From: Rhizobium mayense
GTDB lineage: Bacteria; Pseudomonadota; Alphaproteobacteria; Rhizobiales; Rhizobiaceae
Assembly: GCF_030272705.1 (NCBI RefSeq)
Contig: NZ_JARFYM010000006.1
Span: forward strand, 124,001 to 188,000
Direction: 5' to 3'
DNA length: 64,000 nucleotides
In this document: positions 8,274 through 17,804 of the stretch, in pieces
Position numbering within the stretch: the stretch's first letter is position 1
Layout of the letters: each line of letters begins with the position of its first letter
Translations under genes and position numbers: made by a program
Notes under the pieces: model-generated
Seen by the model: the letters and a program-made list of their open reading frames with translations, nothing else
Told to the model about the DNA's origin: nothing
The model's database searches: none

Positions 8274-8307
8274 AAAAGGGCGCGCATGAGACCATGCACG
8301 CCCTTTG
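8274..8307 (-). terminator. Terminator of eda
   Basis: AAAGGGCG / CGCCCTTT plus GCATG / CATGC form a 14-step stem with one mismatch and a 4-base loop. On the minus strand it is followed by a T-rich tract. It lies 24 bp behind the eda stop. Confidence 0.75.
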
Positions 8308-8331
8308 GTCGACTTTTCGGAAGGCCTTAGC

Positions 8332-8970
8332 TTAGCCCTTCAGTGCGGCCGCTTCGGCGGCGAGCTTGGTGATCCCGGCCCAATCGCCTGCCGCGACCAG
8401 TTCCTTCGGCGCGACCCAGGAGCCACCGACGCAGATGACGTTCGGCAGCGACAGGTAATCATGGGCATTCTTCAGCGAAATGCCGCCGGTCGGGCAGAAC
8501 AGCGTGCCTGCGAGTGGCGAGGACAGCGCCTTGAGATAGGCAGCGCCGCCAGCCTGTTCGGCCGGAAAGAACTTCAGCACCTTGTAGCCTTCCTCACGCA
8601 ACGCCATGACTTCGCTCGCCGTCGCCGCACCCGGCAGCAGCGGCACGTGGGAGCCGCGGGCAGCGTCCAGCAACTCTTGCGTTGTTCCGGGGCTGACGAT
8701 GAACTTCGAGCCTGCTTCGACGGCAGCTTCCCACTGCGCGACATTGAGGATCGTGCCAGTGCCGACTTCAGCCCCTTCGACTTCCTCCGCCACGGCGCGG
8801 ACGGCATCGAGCGCACCGGCAGTGCGAAGCGTGATCTCGATTGCTTTCAAACCGCCGGCAACCAGCGCCCGGGCGAGCGGCACGGCCGATTTCGCATCTT
8901 CGACAATGAGGACGGGAACGACAGGCTGCAATTTCAGGATGGAAAGAAGCTTTTCGGTTTTCTCGCCCAT
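8332..8970 (-). CDS. eda: 2-dehydro-3-deoxy-phosphogluconate (KDPG) aldolase
   Basis: 212 aa, family length. It cleaves KDPG to pyruvate and glyceraldehyde-3-phosphate, the last step of the Entner-Doudoroff pathway that rhizobia use for hexoses. The general-base Glu (E45 in IEITLRT) and the Schiff-base Lys (K133 in VLKFFPAE) are at the same numbers as in E. coli Eda, and GTGTI and SPGTT are present. It is a single gene with its own terminator; no edd or zwf lies next to it. Confidence 0.95.
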   Translation of the reverse strand: MGEKTEKLLSILKLQPVVPVLIVEDAKSAVPLARALVAGGLKAIEITLRTAGALDAVRAVAEEVEGAEVGTGTILNVAQWEAAVEAGSKFIVSPGTTQELLDAARGSHVPLLPGAATASEVMALREEGYKVLKFFPAEQAGGAAYLKALSSPLAGTLFCPTGGISLKNAHDYLSLPNVICVGGSWVAPKELVAAGDWAGITKLAAEAAALKG

Positions 8971-9130
8971 GGTCGGCGTGCTCCCTTAAAACGATTGAAA
9001 TCCGGTGTTCGAATAGCCTTCCGAGAGGTCCTTGTCGAGACAAAAGCGAAGTTTGATTACCAAGGGTAGGAAATCCCGAAAACATCCGTTAGTCTATTCA
9101 AATATGATGCTGACGGAGCATGTCGAGCGC

Positions 9131-9616
9131 ATGGCAAAAGAGATCGAGCGAAAGTTTCTGGTGCGCGGCGATCAATGGCGCGACCTCACTTCCGAGAAGC
9201 TTACCCTACGGCAGGCCTATATTGCCTCCATGGACGATCGCTCCGTGCGCGTTCGCCTGACGAACGACACGGTCGCCACCCTCACGATGAAGATTGGCAG
9301 GGCGATGACGCGCGACGAGTTCGAATATGAGATCCCCGTTGCCGATGCCGAAGAGCTGCTCGGCAACGCCATCGGCCTTGTCATCGAGAAGACCCGCCAC
9401 AAGGTGCCCTACAAGGGCTTTGTCTGGGAAGTCGACGTCTTTCGCGGCGCGCATCGCGGCCTGGTGACCGCCGAGGTCGAGATGGAGTGCGAAAGCGATG
9501 ATCCTGAATTGCCGGATTGGGTTGGCCGCGAGGTGACCGGCGAATATCGCTACTCCAACCAGGCGCTCGCGACGCAATTCGAACAGGAATACGATGAGTT
9601 ATCGCATTCGGCCTGA
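9131..9616 (+). CDS. CYTH domain protein (inorganic triphosphatase type)
   Basis: 161 aa from the ATG at 9131, giving the N-terminus MAKEIERKFLV that is standard for the family; an upstream start at 9104 is possible. The EIERKFLV motif (ExExK) binds triphosphate and metal, and the alternating acidic and basic strands (VRVRLT, LTMKIG, EFEYEIP, VEMEC) form the triphosphate tunnel. Such proteins hydrolyse inorganic tripolyphosphate or related triphosphates. The stop overlaps the CHAD gene by 23 bp. In E. coli YgiF the two domains are one polypeptide. Confidence 0.9.
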   Translation: MAKEIERKFLVRGDQWRDLTSEKLTLRQAYIASMDDRSVRVRLTNDTVATLTMKIGRAMTRDEFEYEIPVADAEELLGNAIGLVIEKTRHKVPYKGFVWEVDVFRGAHRGLVTAEVEMECESDDPELPDWVGREVTGEYRYSNQALATQFEQEYDELSHSA

Positions 9617-10502
9617 CAAGGCCTTCGACGACGATGTGCATACCGCCGCTGCGCGTCAACTCGGCAAGGCGATAGCAGCATTGACCGATCGGCCGGAGGG
9701 ACTGCATGAGGCGGTGCACACTGCGCGCAAGCATATCAAGCGCGTGCGCGCGCTCTACCGGCTGATCGCTCACCGCGCGCCGGAGTTCCAGCGACAGGAA
9801 AATGACAGGCTGCGGGAGATGGCGCGAACGCTCTCCCACGTTCGCGACGCGACCGCTCTCATCGAGGTCGGTCGTCATCTGCACGAGACGGCGACATGCG
9901 AGGAAGAAGCACAGGCGCTAGCACGCGTCATCGATGTCCTCACGGCCCGGCGCGATCGGCTGTCGGAGGCGGATACCGACCTCGAGGAGAAGGCGGAATC
10001 CGCGATTACCACCTGCCGAGAAGCGTTGGAGGCGCTGAGCGCGATCTCTTTCGACAGCGGCCGACGCGAGGCCGGACGCATCTTTCAAAAAAGCTGGCGC
10101 AAGATAGGGCGCAAGGCGGCGAAGGCACTCGCCGAATGCCATGCAGAAGCTCATACCGACCAATTTCACGAGTTGCGCAAACGCGGCCAGGATTGCTGGA
10201 TGCATCATGCGCTTTTGCGCGACATCTGGCCGTCGGCCATGCGCGCAAAACAGCTGGAAGCGAAGGCGCTGGTCGATGTGCTTGGCCGCTATCTCGATCT
10301 GTCGATGCTTTCCGAAGTTACCGATCGCGAGCCGCATCTCTTCAACGGAAATGACGACCGCGCCCGCCTGCTGGAGGCGATCATCTCCCGCCAGCAAACC
10401 GCCCGCCAGGATGCGCTGGCCAAGGCCCGCTGGCTGTTTGCCGACGAACCGAAGCAGGAAGCGCGGACGATCAAACGACTTTGGCTGGAAGCCGGGGATT
10501 GA
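9594..10502 (+). CDS. CHAD domain protein (polyphosphate-binding)
   Basis: 302 aa, mainly alpha-helical. It has the conserved His and basic residues of CHAD: HEAVHTARKHIKRVRALYRLI (~36-56), LSHVRDAT (~82-89) and FHELRKRGQDCWMH (~188-201). The basic cavity of CHAD domains binds polyphosphate. Its start lies inside the CYTH gene, so the two should be translated together and probably act on or with polyphosphate. A decayed copy of its last ~30 codons lies 2.7 kb downstream, after the arylsulfatase gene. Confidence 0.9.
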   Translation: MSYRIRPDKAFDDDVHTAAARQLGKAIAALTDRPEGLHEAVHTARKHIKRVRALYRLIAHRAPEFQRQENDRLREMARTLSHVRDATALIEVGRHLHETATCEEEAQALARVIDVLTARRDRLSEADTDLEEKAESAITTCREALEALSAISFDSGRREAGRIFQKSWRKIGRKAAKALAECHAEAHTDQFHELRKRGQDCWMHHALLRDIWPSAMRAKQLEAKALVDVLGRYLDLSMLSEVTDREPHLFNGNDDRARLLEAIISRQQTARQDALAKARWLFADEPKQEARTIKRLWLEAGD

Positions 10503-10722
10503 GGAAATCAATTCCATCAGCAAAGATTGTAGGCAATTCCTCTCCGTTAGGTAGCGACTCTCTCGGACGAAAATTTCCATTCAAAAGCAACCACTGCCGC
10601 CGCGTGCTTGTGGTGTCATAACGGCCCGACGTCAGCGACCGCGTCTCATTAACCGTAACGTACTTGTCACTTTTCGGCATCATGCCAAGGTCTCGACTTC
10701 ATCGGGTTGGGAGGACAAGACG

Positions 10723-13113
10723 ATGTTGAGAATTGGAACACTATTTCTCGCCACATTGAGTTTAACCGCCGTTTCATTCGACCGGGCAAGCGCCCAACAG
10801 GTCACAGGCGAACCTGGTTCGCCCAGCGCAACGACAACGATCGACGGAAGATATCTTCCGAACCCGCCCCCGGCATTCGGCGGACAAATTGGCCTCGACG
10901 CCAAGAACTCCAAACCTTATTGGCCGCCTCAGATCGTGCCGCCAAAGGGCGCGCCGAATATCCTGCTCATCATGACCGATGATGCGGGTTACGGTGTTGC
11001 CGGTACATTTGGCGGCGTCATCCCGACGCCTGCCTTGGATCGCGTTGCGAAAGCGGGCCTTCGCTACACGCAGTTTCATTCGACAGCGCTCTGTTCTCCG
11101 ACGAGGGCGGCACTGATCACCGGGCGGAACCATCATTCGTCGGGCTTCGGGGTCATTTCCGAGCAGGCAACCGGTTACCCCGGTTACGATTCCGTCATTG
11201 GCGTAGACAACGCCACGATCGGCGAAATTCTGAAGCAGAACGGCTTCGCAACGTCGTGGTTCGGCAAGAACCATAACACCCCCGCTTTCCAATACAGCAG
11301 TGCCGGACCGTTCGATCAATGGCCCGTGGGGATGGGCTTTGAATATTTCTACGGCTTCATGGGCGGCGACAGCAACCAATGGACGCCATACTTATTCCAA
11401 AACACGACCCAGATTTTCCCATGGGTTGGTAAGCCGGGTTACAACCTTACCACGGACGAAGCCGACAATGCCATTGACCATATCAAGCAACTGAATGCGG
11501 CCGCTCCTGACAGGCCGTTCTTCGTCTATTTCGTACCAGGAGCCACCCATGCGCCTCACCATCCGACCCAGGAGTGGATAGACAAGTTCAAAGGCAAGTT
11601 TGACATGGGTTGGAACGAAATGCGCGAACAGATTTTCGCCAACCAGAAGCGGCTCGGGGTCATTCCTGCGAATACGCAACTAACTCCGTGGCCCGACGAC
11701 CTACCGAAGTGGGATAGCTTGGATGCGGACAGCAAGAAGTTGTTTGCGCGACAGGCCGAAGTTTTCGCCGCCTATGTCGCTTATTCCGATCACGAAATCG
11801 GAAGGGTGATCCAGGCAATCGACGATCTGGGCAAGCTCAACAACACGCTTGTCATCTACATCGAAGGCGACAATGGCACGAGTGCCGAAGGCAGCACACT
11901 TGGCACCCCCAACGAATTGATCACCATCGAGGGGATGCAGATTCCGGTCGCGGATCAGATGAAGTTCTACGACGTCTGGGGTTCCGACAAAACGTACCCG
12001 CATATGTCGGTGGCGTGGTCATGGGCCTTTGACACGCCGTTCAAATGGACGAAGCAGGTCGCCTCGCATTTCGGCGGTACGAGGCAGGGCATGGCGATGG
12101 CCTGGCCAGCGCGGATCAAGGACGCCGGCGGCATCCGCAGTCAGTTCCACCATGTGATCGACATTGTTCCCACCATCCTAGAGGCGACTGGAATCCAGGC
12201 GCCTGTCATGGTCAATGGAGTGGCGCAAAAGCCGATCGAAGGCGTCAGCATGGCCTATAGCTGGGACAATGCCCAAGCTCCGTCGGCGCGCACGACGCAA
12301 TATTTCGAGATGTTCGGCAACCGCGCGATCTATAATGACGGCTGGATCGCCGCCACGACGCCGCCCGCACCGCCTTGGCTGATGGGCACGACTAAAATGC
12401 CCGACGTCGTCAACGGCTACAAATGGGAATTATATAACCTCACGGAGGACTTTTCGGAAAACAACGATCTCGCCGCCAAGATGCCAGACAAGTTGCACGA
12501 GATGCAGGAGCTGTTTCTCATGGAAGCGGCGAAATACAACGTCTTCCCACTTGATAATTCGATCCTGGAGCGCCTCCTCACCCCACGGCCAAGTGCCACA
12601 GCCGGACGAAATGACTTCACGTATTCCGGCGTGATATCCGGTATTCCGTCCAGCAACGCTCCGAACATCGTGAACAGATCTTACACTATCACAGCGGAGG
12701 TGGAGATACCGCAGGGCGGTGGTGAAGGCATGCTTGTCACCACTGGTGGGCGCTTCGGCGGATACGGCTTCTATCTGCTCAAAGGCAAACCGGTATTCCT
12801 GTACAATTTTGTTGATATGGAACGCTTTCGTTGGGAGGGTCACGATGCCTTGGCGCCCGGCAAGCACACCCTTGTGTTCGATTTCAAATCCGATGGCCCC
12901 GGTTTCGGCAAAGGTGGAACCGGCGTCCTCAAGGTGGATGGCACTGAGGTTGCCAACGAGAAAATTCCGCACACAATTCCAGCACTAATGCCGTGGGACG
13001 AGACCTTCGATGTGGGGGTCGATACGCGGACAGGCGTAGAGGACAACGACTATCAGGTGCCGTTCCCCTTCAATGGGAATATCGCAAAACTGCAGGTGGC
13101 GCTGCAGCCATAG
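10723..13113 (+). CDS. Arylsulfatase (formylglycine-dependent sulfatase)
   Basis: 796 aa, exported: residues 1-25 form a signal peptide ending ASA-QQ. The metal-binding start is NILLIMTDDAGYG (~83-95) and the modification site is C124-S-P-T-R, whose Cys becomes formylglycine, followed by TGRNHH. FGKNHN and later acidic residues complete the active site. It hydrolyses sulfate esters, so it could release sulfate for growth. The C-terminal ~170 residues look like a beta-sandwich extension. Modification requires a sulfatase-maturing enzyme, which is not in the window. Its bases look less GC-rich than the neighbours and it is bracketed by CHAD 3'-end sequence, suggesting insertion by transfer. Confidence 0.93.
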   Translation: MLRIGTLFLATLSLTAVSFDRASAQQVTGEPGSPSATTTIDGRYLPNPPPAFGGQIGLDAKNSKPYWPPQIVPPKGAPNILLIMTDDAGYGVAGTFGGVIPTPALDRVAKAGLRYTQFHSTALCSPTRAALITGRNHHSSGFGVISEQATGYPGYDSVIGVDNATIGEILKQNGFATSWFGKNHNTPAFQYSSAGPFDQWPVGMGFEYFYGFMGGDSNQWTPYLFQNTTQIFPWVGKPGYNLTTDEADNAIDHIKQLNAAAPDRPFFVYFVPGATHAPHHPTQEWIDKFKGKFDMGWNEMREQIFANQKRLGVIPANTQLTPWPDDLPKWDSLDADSKKLFARQAEVFAAYVAYSDHEIGRVIQAIDDLGKLNNTLVIYIEGDNGTSAEGSTLGTPNELITIEGMQIPVADQMKFYDVWGSDKTYPHMSVAWSWAFDTPFKWTKQVASHFGGTRQGMAMAWPARIKDAGGIRSQFHHVIDIVPTILEATGIQAPVMVNGVAQKPIEGVSMAYSWDNAQAPSARTTQYFEMFGNRAIYNDGWIAATTPPAPPWLMGTTKMPDVVNGYKWELYNLTEDFSENNDLAAKMPDKLHEMQELFLMEAAKYNVFPLDNSILERLLTPRPSATAGRNDFTYSGVISGIPSSNAPNIVNRSYTITAEVEIPQGGGEGMLVTTGGRFGGYGFYLLKGKPVFLYNFVDMERFRWEGHDALAPGKHTLVFDFKSDGPGFGKGGTGVLKVDGTEVANEKIPHTIPALMPWDETFDVGVDTRTGVEDNDYQVPFPFNGNIAKLQVALQP

Positions 13114-13125
13114 ACACTGCCGGAC

Positions 13126-13157
13126 GAAGGGGGACATTGATATCGATGTCCCCTTTG
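13126..13157 (+). terminator. Terminator of the arylsulfatase gene
   Basis: AAGGGGGACAT (13127-13137) pairs with ATGTCCCCTTT (13146-13156) with one mismatch and an 8-base loop, 14 bp after the stop. The stem ends in TTT. Confidence 0.6.
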
Positions 13158-13177
13158 TCGCGCAGTTAACCTTCAAA

Positions 13178-13266
13178 TGGCCCGCCGAGTTTTTGCGGAC
13201 CAACGAAGCAGGAAGCGGGGAAGATCCAGCAACTTTGGCTGGAAGGCGGGAGATTGGGGAAATCTC
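13178..13266 (+). pseudogene. Decayed copy of the CHAD gene 3' end
   Basis: This stretch aligns to 10423-10511, the end of the CHAD gene, at roughly 75-80 % identity. It includes GAAGCAGGAAGCG, ACTTTGGCTGGAAG and GGAAATC in the same order and spacing, apart from about three single-base gaps that destroy the frame. In a shifted frame both copies read RSRKRGRS..FGWK. It lies just behind the arylsulfatase terminator. It is best explained as the displaced original end, or a second copy, of the CHAD gene left when the arylsulfatase segment was inserted. Confidence 0.65.
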
Positions 13267-13287
13267 TCCCACGCGTTCAACGCCAAG

Positions 13288-13782
13288 CTATCGAAGAAAT
13301 TTCTCCATGCGGAAATTTTCGAGCATCTGCCCGCGCTTTTCCACCCTCTGCGATGCCAGGACGCGGAAGCCTCGTCGTTCGAAGAATGGTCTGGCGGTAA
13401 GGCTTGCCTCGGTAAAAATGCGGCCGAGCCCCTGTTTTCTTGCCTCTGTCTCGATCGCCTTCAGGAGCAGGCTGGCAGCACCCATGCCTTTATAATCGGG
13501 ATGGACAAACATCATATCCAACAGCCCGTCGGGCACCAGATCCGCAAATCCGATTGGCACGATCCCGGACTGGACGATCCAGGCCGGCCTGCTTGACCGG
13601 CGTTTCGCCCAGGCTTCCCGGTCTTCTACCTTGGCCCAGGCATCGACTTGGGCTTGATTATAATCCTTTGATGCCACCTCCCGGATCGCTCTCAGGAATA
13701 TCTCGATGGTGAGATCGGCATCCGCCGGGACATATGCTCTTACAGTCAGTATGTTCTTTGGCACGTTAACCTCTCGTCGCAT
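13288..13782 (-). CDS. GNAT family N-acetyltransferase
   Basis: 164 aa from the ATG at 13782 (GGGA eight bases upstream); 57 further in-frame codons upstream do not look conserved. TVRAYVPADADLTIEIFLRAIREVA at the start, the acetyl-CoA loop HPDYKGMGAASLLL and the terminal FFERRGF are typical of small GNAT proteins of the YafP/ElaA type. Substrate unknown. Its 3' end directly abuts the decayed CHAD fragment, and it is divergent from trhO. Confidence 0.85.
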   Translation of the reverse strand: MRREVNVPKNILTVRAYVPADADLTIEIFLRAIREVASKDYNQAQVDAWAKVEDREAWAKRRSSRPAWIVQSGIVPIGFADLVPDGLLDMMFVHPDYKGMGAASLLLKAIETEARKQGLGRIFTEASLTARPFFERRGFRVLASQRVEKRGQMLENFRMEKFLR

Positions 13783-13933
13783 ATCGATCGTCCCGCGCAA
13801 ATTGGGCCGGCTGATCCACTCATCTCTTCTCAGCAGATCTTTGCAGAGGCTGGCGCAAGTCGGATGATGGCCACTGTGACGCATAAGATAAATCCCGATT
13901 GCCTGCCGGCGCACAAAATTGTATTTCCGCGGC

Positions 13934-14878
13934 ATGACGGACATCCTTTCCACCCCACGACATGAGGCAGGCGGCGCATTCCTCGTTGCCGCCCTCTATC
14001 ATTTTGTTTCCTTTCCGCGCTTCGAGGCCCTGCGGGAGCCGCTGCTTGCGCTCTGCGAAGCAAATGGCGTCAAGGGCACGCTGCTGCTCGCCCATGAAGG
14101 CATCAACGGCACCATCGCCGGTACGGATGCTGGCATTGGCACTGTCCTCTCTTTCCTGCGCGCCCAGCCGGAATTTTCAGACCTGGAGCACAAGGAAAGC
14201 CGGGCATCGAAAATGCCCTTCGTGCGCATGAAGGTGAAGCTGAAGAAAGAGATCGTCACCATGGGCGTCGAGAATATCGACCCCACCAGGATCGTCGGCA
14301 CCTATGTCGCGCCGAAGGACTGGAATGCGCTGATCTCCGACCCGGACACGATCGTCATCGACACGCGCAACGATTACGAGACGGCGATCGGTCTGTTCAA
14401 GGGCGCGGTCGATCCGAAGACCAAGACGTTTCGAGAATTTCCGGAATGGGTGCGCCAGAACGAGGGCCTGCACAACAAGCCGAAGATTGCCATGTATTGC
14501 ACCGGTGGCATCCGCTGCGAGAAGGCAACCGCCTTCATGAAAGAGCAGGGTTTCGACGAGGTTTACCACCTCAAGGGCGGCATTTTGAAATATCTCGAGG
14601 ATGTGCCCGCTGAGGAAAGTCTGTGGGAAGGCGCCTGCTTCGTCTTCGACGAACGCGTTTCCGTCGAACATGGCCTGAAGGAAGGCAACTACAAGCTCTG
14701 CCATGCCTGCCGCAATCCCATCACCGCCGAAGAGATCACCTCGCCTTTCTATGAAGCCGGCGTGTCCTGCAGCCAATGCTATCACGACCGCACCGAGGAA
14801 GACCGCAAGCGCTTCCGCGAGCGCCAGCGCCAGGTCATGCTCGCCCGCAAGCGCGGCCAGGAACATATAGGCGGCTAA
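13934..14878 (+). CDS. trhO: tRNA uridine-34 5-hydroxylase, rhodanese family
   Basis: 314 aa. TrhO (YceA) makes 5-hydroxyuridine at tRNA wobble position 34 using O2. An N-terminal acylphosphatase-like domain (AALYHFVSF...[10 protein letters not shown]) is followed by a rhodanese domain whose active loop is C189-T-G-G-I-R-C195. A Cys-rich C-terminal tail ([15 protein letters not shown]) completes the family layout. The start at 13934 fits homologues better than the ATG 15 bp upstream. Confidence 0.92.
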   Translation: MTDILSTPRHEAGGAFLVAALYHFVSFPRFEALREPLLALCEANGVKGTLLLAHEGINGTIAGTDAGIGTVLSFLRAQPEFSDLEHKESRASKMPFVRMKVKLKKEIVTMGVENIDPTRIVGTYVAPKDWNALISDPDTIVIDTRNDYETAIGLFKGAVDPKTKTFREFPEWVRQNEGLHNKPKIAMYCTGGIRCEKATAFMKEQGFDEVYHLKGGILKYLEDVPAEESLWEGACFVFDERVSVEHGLKEGNYKLCHACRNPITAEEITSPFYEAGVSCSQCYHDRTEEDRKRFRERQRQVMLARKRGQEHIGG

Positions 14879-14883
14879 AGAAT

Positions 14884-17097
14884 TCAGGCGGCTGCTTCTT
14901 GCTCGCCTTCAAGCGCGCGGGCCGTCTGCGCCTTCAGCCGCTTGCTGATTTCGGCTTCCGGCAGCGGCTTGGCGAAGAAATAACCCTGCAGCTCATCGCA
15001 ACCGAAGAGTTCCAGGGCGATCCCCTGCTCTTCCGTCTCGATGCCTTCAGCCGTCACGGGAATGTCGAGCGAACGCGCCAACGCCACCGTCGCCTGCAGC
15101 ATCTCGCGAGCACGGCTATCCGTTAGCACATCCATCGTGAGCGACCGGTCGATCTTGATGCGGTCGAAGCCGAATTGGCGGAGATAGCCGATCGACGAGA
15201 AGCCCGAGCCGAAGTCATCGAGCGCCACCTTGACGCCGAGCGCCTTCAGCCGCTCTATCGATTGCCGGGTGCGCTCCGGATTCTGGATGATATAGCCTTC
15301 GGTGATTTCCAGCGTGATGCGTTCGGCTTCGATCTCGGTACGGTTCAGGACATGCCGGACATAGTCCGCAAAAGCGGGATTGCGGAATTGTCCCGGCGAG
15401 ACGTTGACCGCGATCCGCAGGTCCGGCCATTGCTGCGCCGCCTCGCAGGCTTTGCGCAGCACGAGCAACCCGAGTGCCTCGATCAAGCCGCTCGTCTCGG
15501 CAACGGGAATGAAAGCATCGGGCGAAATCGGCCCGTGACCGGGCCTGTTCCAGCGCACCAACGCCTCGACGCCGGTGATCTCATGGGTCTTGGCGTCGAC
15601 CAGCGGCTGATAGGCGAGCGTCAACTCTTCCTTTTCGATGGCATTGCGCAGGTCAAGTTCCAGCGCGTTGCGTTCCTCGCGATCGGCGTCCATGGCCGTC
15701 TCATAGCAGGTCATGCGGGCGCGGCCGGCTTCCTTGGCCTTGTACATGGCAAGGTCGGCGCGGCGCACCAGTTCCTCGCGGTCGATCCGGCCCTCGGGCG
15801 AGCTGGCAATGCCGATGCTGGCGCCGACCACGACCACGCGGCGGCCGATCTCCAATGGCTCAGCAAAGAAATCCAGCACCTGTTCGGCAAGCCTGAGCGC
15901 TGGCGCGTCGTTCAATTCCTTGGTCGGAAAGGCGACGGCGAACTCGTCGCCGCCAAGCCGTGCGAGCGTCGCCGTCGGCGGAATGAGCACATTCAGCCCG
16001 GCGGCGACGGCGCGGATCAACTGGTCGCCGGTGCCGTGGCCATAGGAGTCATTGATCTCCTTGAAGCCATCGAGGTCGAGATAGAGCAGCAGGACATTGC
16101 TGCCGTCGGCCCGGGCGCTCTCCACCAATCGGTCGACATCGACGCGCAGGCCCTCGCGGTTGAGAAGGCCGCTGAGCCGGTCTCGCAACGAGCCCTGCCG
16201 CGCCAGCGTCTCTTCCGCCCTCAGCCGTCGGCCTGCCAGCGACCCCAATATCAGCAGCACCACGAAAAACATGCCGACCAGGCCGAGGGCGCCGACCACC
16301 AGCGGACGCGCCTGTTGATAGCTGACGTCACCGGGCCCGCGCGAGGTCCAGACCAGCCGCCCGAGCGGCTTGCCGAGCGGATCGACGATCGAGACGGCAT
16401 AGCGCGCAGTCGTGTCCGGCGGCACCAGCCTGAGGCCGCTGATGACATAGGTATTGGAGAGCATCTTGATCTTGGCGGCATCGAGGTGGCGGACGAAAAT
16501 CAGATAGCGGCGCTCGCCTTCCGGCACGGGGATATGACCGGACTTTTGGCGGATCGTTGCGACACCGACGGCGGCGATGCCTTTGTCGGTCATCACATAG
16601 CCGCTCGCCTCTGGCACGCCGGTCACCCGCGTCTTGCGCACCTGATCCACCAGGGCCCAGATCGAGGCATCAAAGACATCCTCGACCTTGTCAGTCATCG
16701 GTTTGCCGTCGCGATAGGCAATGACGGGCTGGTTGTTGTCATCGACGACCAGCGCCATGTCGAATAGGGCGCCATCGGAGGACATTTCGCCGTAGTTGCC
16801 GGCGATCCAGTCCTGATCGTTCTCTTCATAGACATTCCTGGCGGCGGCATTTCGCGCCGCATAGTCATGCAGCGTCGCGTCGAGCAGGCCCTCGAAGGTC
16901 TTCAGCGCGCCGGCGGTGGTTTCCCAGGAGCGTTCGTCGTCCAATTTGTTGGAATAGTCCGCCACCCGACCGATCGCCGTCAGCACCATCAGCGTGACAA
17001 CTGTGACGACCAGAGCGAACGAAAACAAAACGGCCGTCACGATGGAATGACGACCGATTTGCGTGTTCCGCTGGATTGACTTGAAAACTGCTCCCAA
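14884..17097 (-). CDS. Membrane GGDEF-EAL protein with periplasmic CHASE-type sensor
   Basis: 737 aa. TM1 ~19-42, a periplasmic domain of ~230 residues (CHASE4-like) to about 275, TM2 ~277-297, then a GGDEF domain with intact GGDEF at 382-386 and an EAL domain with intact EAL at 511-513, DDFGSG and AEGIET. It is therefore potentially able both to make and to degrade cyclic di-GMP, with the periplasmic domain as input. Dual proteins often have one dominant activity, which sequence alone does not settle. It is a single gene, convergent with trhO (5 bp apart). Confidence 0.92.
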   Translation of the reverse strand: MGAVFKSIQRNTQIGRHSIVTAVLFSFALVVTVVTLMVLTAIGRVADYSNKLDDERSWETTAGALKTFEGLLDATLHDYAARNAAARNVYEENDQDWIAGNYGEMSSDGALFDMALVVDDNNQPVIAYRDGKPMTDKVEDVFDASIWALVDQVRKTRVTGVPEASGYVMTDKGIAAVGVATIRQKSGHIPVPEGERRYLIFVRHLDAAKIKMLSNTYVISGLRLVPPDTTARYAVSIVDPLGKPLGRLVWTSRGPGDVSYQQARPLVVGALGLVGMFFVVLLILGSLAGRRLRAEETLARQGSLRDRLSGLLNREGLRVDVDRLVESARADGSNVLLLYLDLDGFKEINDSYGHGTGDQLIRAVAAGLNVLIPPTATLARLGGDEFAVAFPTKELNDAPALRLAEQVLDFFAEPLEIGRRVVVVGASIGIASSPEGRIDREELVRRADLAMYKAKEAGRARMTCYETAMDADREERNALELDLRNAIEKEELTLAYQPLVDAKTHEITGVEALVRWNRPGHGPISPDAFIPVAETSGLIEALGLLVLRKACEAAQQWPDLRIAVNVSPGQFRNPAFADYVRHVLNRTEIEAERITLEITEGYIIQNPERTRQSIERLKALGVKVALDDFGSGFSSIGYLRQFGFDRIKIDRSLTMDVLTDSRAREMLQATVALARSLDIPVTAEGIETEEQGIALELFGCDELQGYFFAKPLPEAEISKRLKAQTARALEGEQEAAA

Positions 17098-17206
17098 TGC
17101 ACTTCTCCTTGACTTTGGAGTGTGCCTTCAGGTCTTCAAAAAACGGTTAAAGCGAACCTATGATTATTGCGTGACAAGGTTGTAAATTCATTGGCGCAGC
17201 AAGCAT

Positions 17207-17755
17207 TCATGTAAATTCGCGGATTGCCTGCGCAAAACGATCAAGGCTGCCCCTCAGCGTGCCGTTCTCTTGCATCTCCGCCAGGACTGCCGCCTGCGCC
17301 TCATCGCTCTTGCCGGCGAGCGGCACGCGCAGAAAAGCCTCCGGCACGATACGGAGCGACATGGTCTTCAACACTTCGGTCAGTTGCTCCAGCACAAGAT
17401 CGCCGCGATGCGAAGCGTGCGCAAACATCAGCGGCTTGAACGGCACTTCGTCACGCGACACCAGCCAATCCAAAGCGTTCTTGAAACCGCCGGGGATGCC
17501 ATGGGCATATTCCGGACAGGATACGATCAGCCCGTCCGCATCGCGGATCTTCGCGGCAAATGTTTCGACGACAGGAGGCGTCCTGTCGCCCTCTTGATCC
17601 GGATTGAAGATCGGCAGATTGCCGATCAAGTCACAGATTTCGATGGAAACTCCGTCAGGCGATATCAGTCGCAGAGCCTCCAGCAGCCGGCGGCTGGTGG
17701 AGGCCTGTCTTTGACTGCCGCAGAGCGCGTAGAAGGAAAGCGGGCACTGGATCAT
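17207..17755 (-). CDS. NADPH-dependent FMN reductase
   Basis: 182 aa flavodoxin-like fold. The phosphate loop CGSQRQASTSRRLLEAL (~12-28) binds FMN phosphate, and SCPEYAHGIPGGFKNALDW (~80-98) is the conserved flavin-contacting motif of the NADPH:FMN reductase/ArsH/chromate-reductase group. It probably reduces quinones, azo dyes, chromate or free flavin. It lies 28 bp beyond the beta-glucosidase stop on the same strand and could be read through from it. Confidence 0.9.
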   Translation of the reverse strand: MIQCPLSFYALCGSQRQASTSRRLLEALRLISPDGVSIEICDLIGNLPIFNPDQEGDRTPPVVETFAAKIRDADGLIVSCPEYAHGIPGGFKNALDWLVSRDEVPFKPLMFAHASHRGDLVLEQLTEVLKTMSLRIVPEAFLRVPLAGKSDEAQAAVLAEMQENGTLRGSLDRFAQAIREFT

Positions 17756-17804
17756 GCGCGAAACCTATCAAGCGCCAGCGATTCGGACGACACCCATCCG
17801 TCCC

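Noticed and set aside
10503..10722. Attachment site or integrase signal next to the arylsulfatase
   Set aside because: The duplicated CHAD end is imperfect and no tRNA, integrase or exact short direct repeat was found, so a site-specific element cannot be claimed.
13783..13953. 57-codon N-terminal extension of the GNAT protein
   Set aside because: It overlaps the trhO start region, has no conserved look and ends at a better ATG with a ribosome site.
15175..16767. 530-codon frame on the plus strand
   Set aside because: Antisense to the GGDEF-EAL gene, whose domain motifs are intact.
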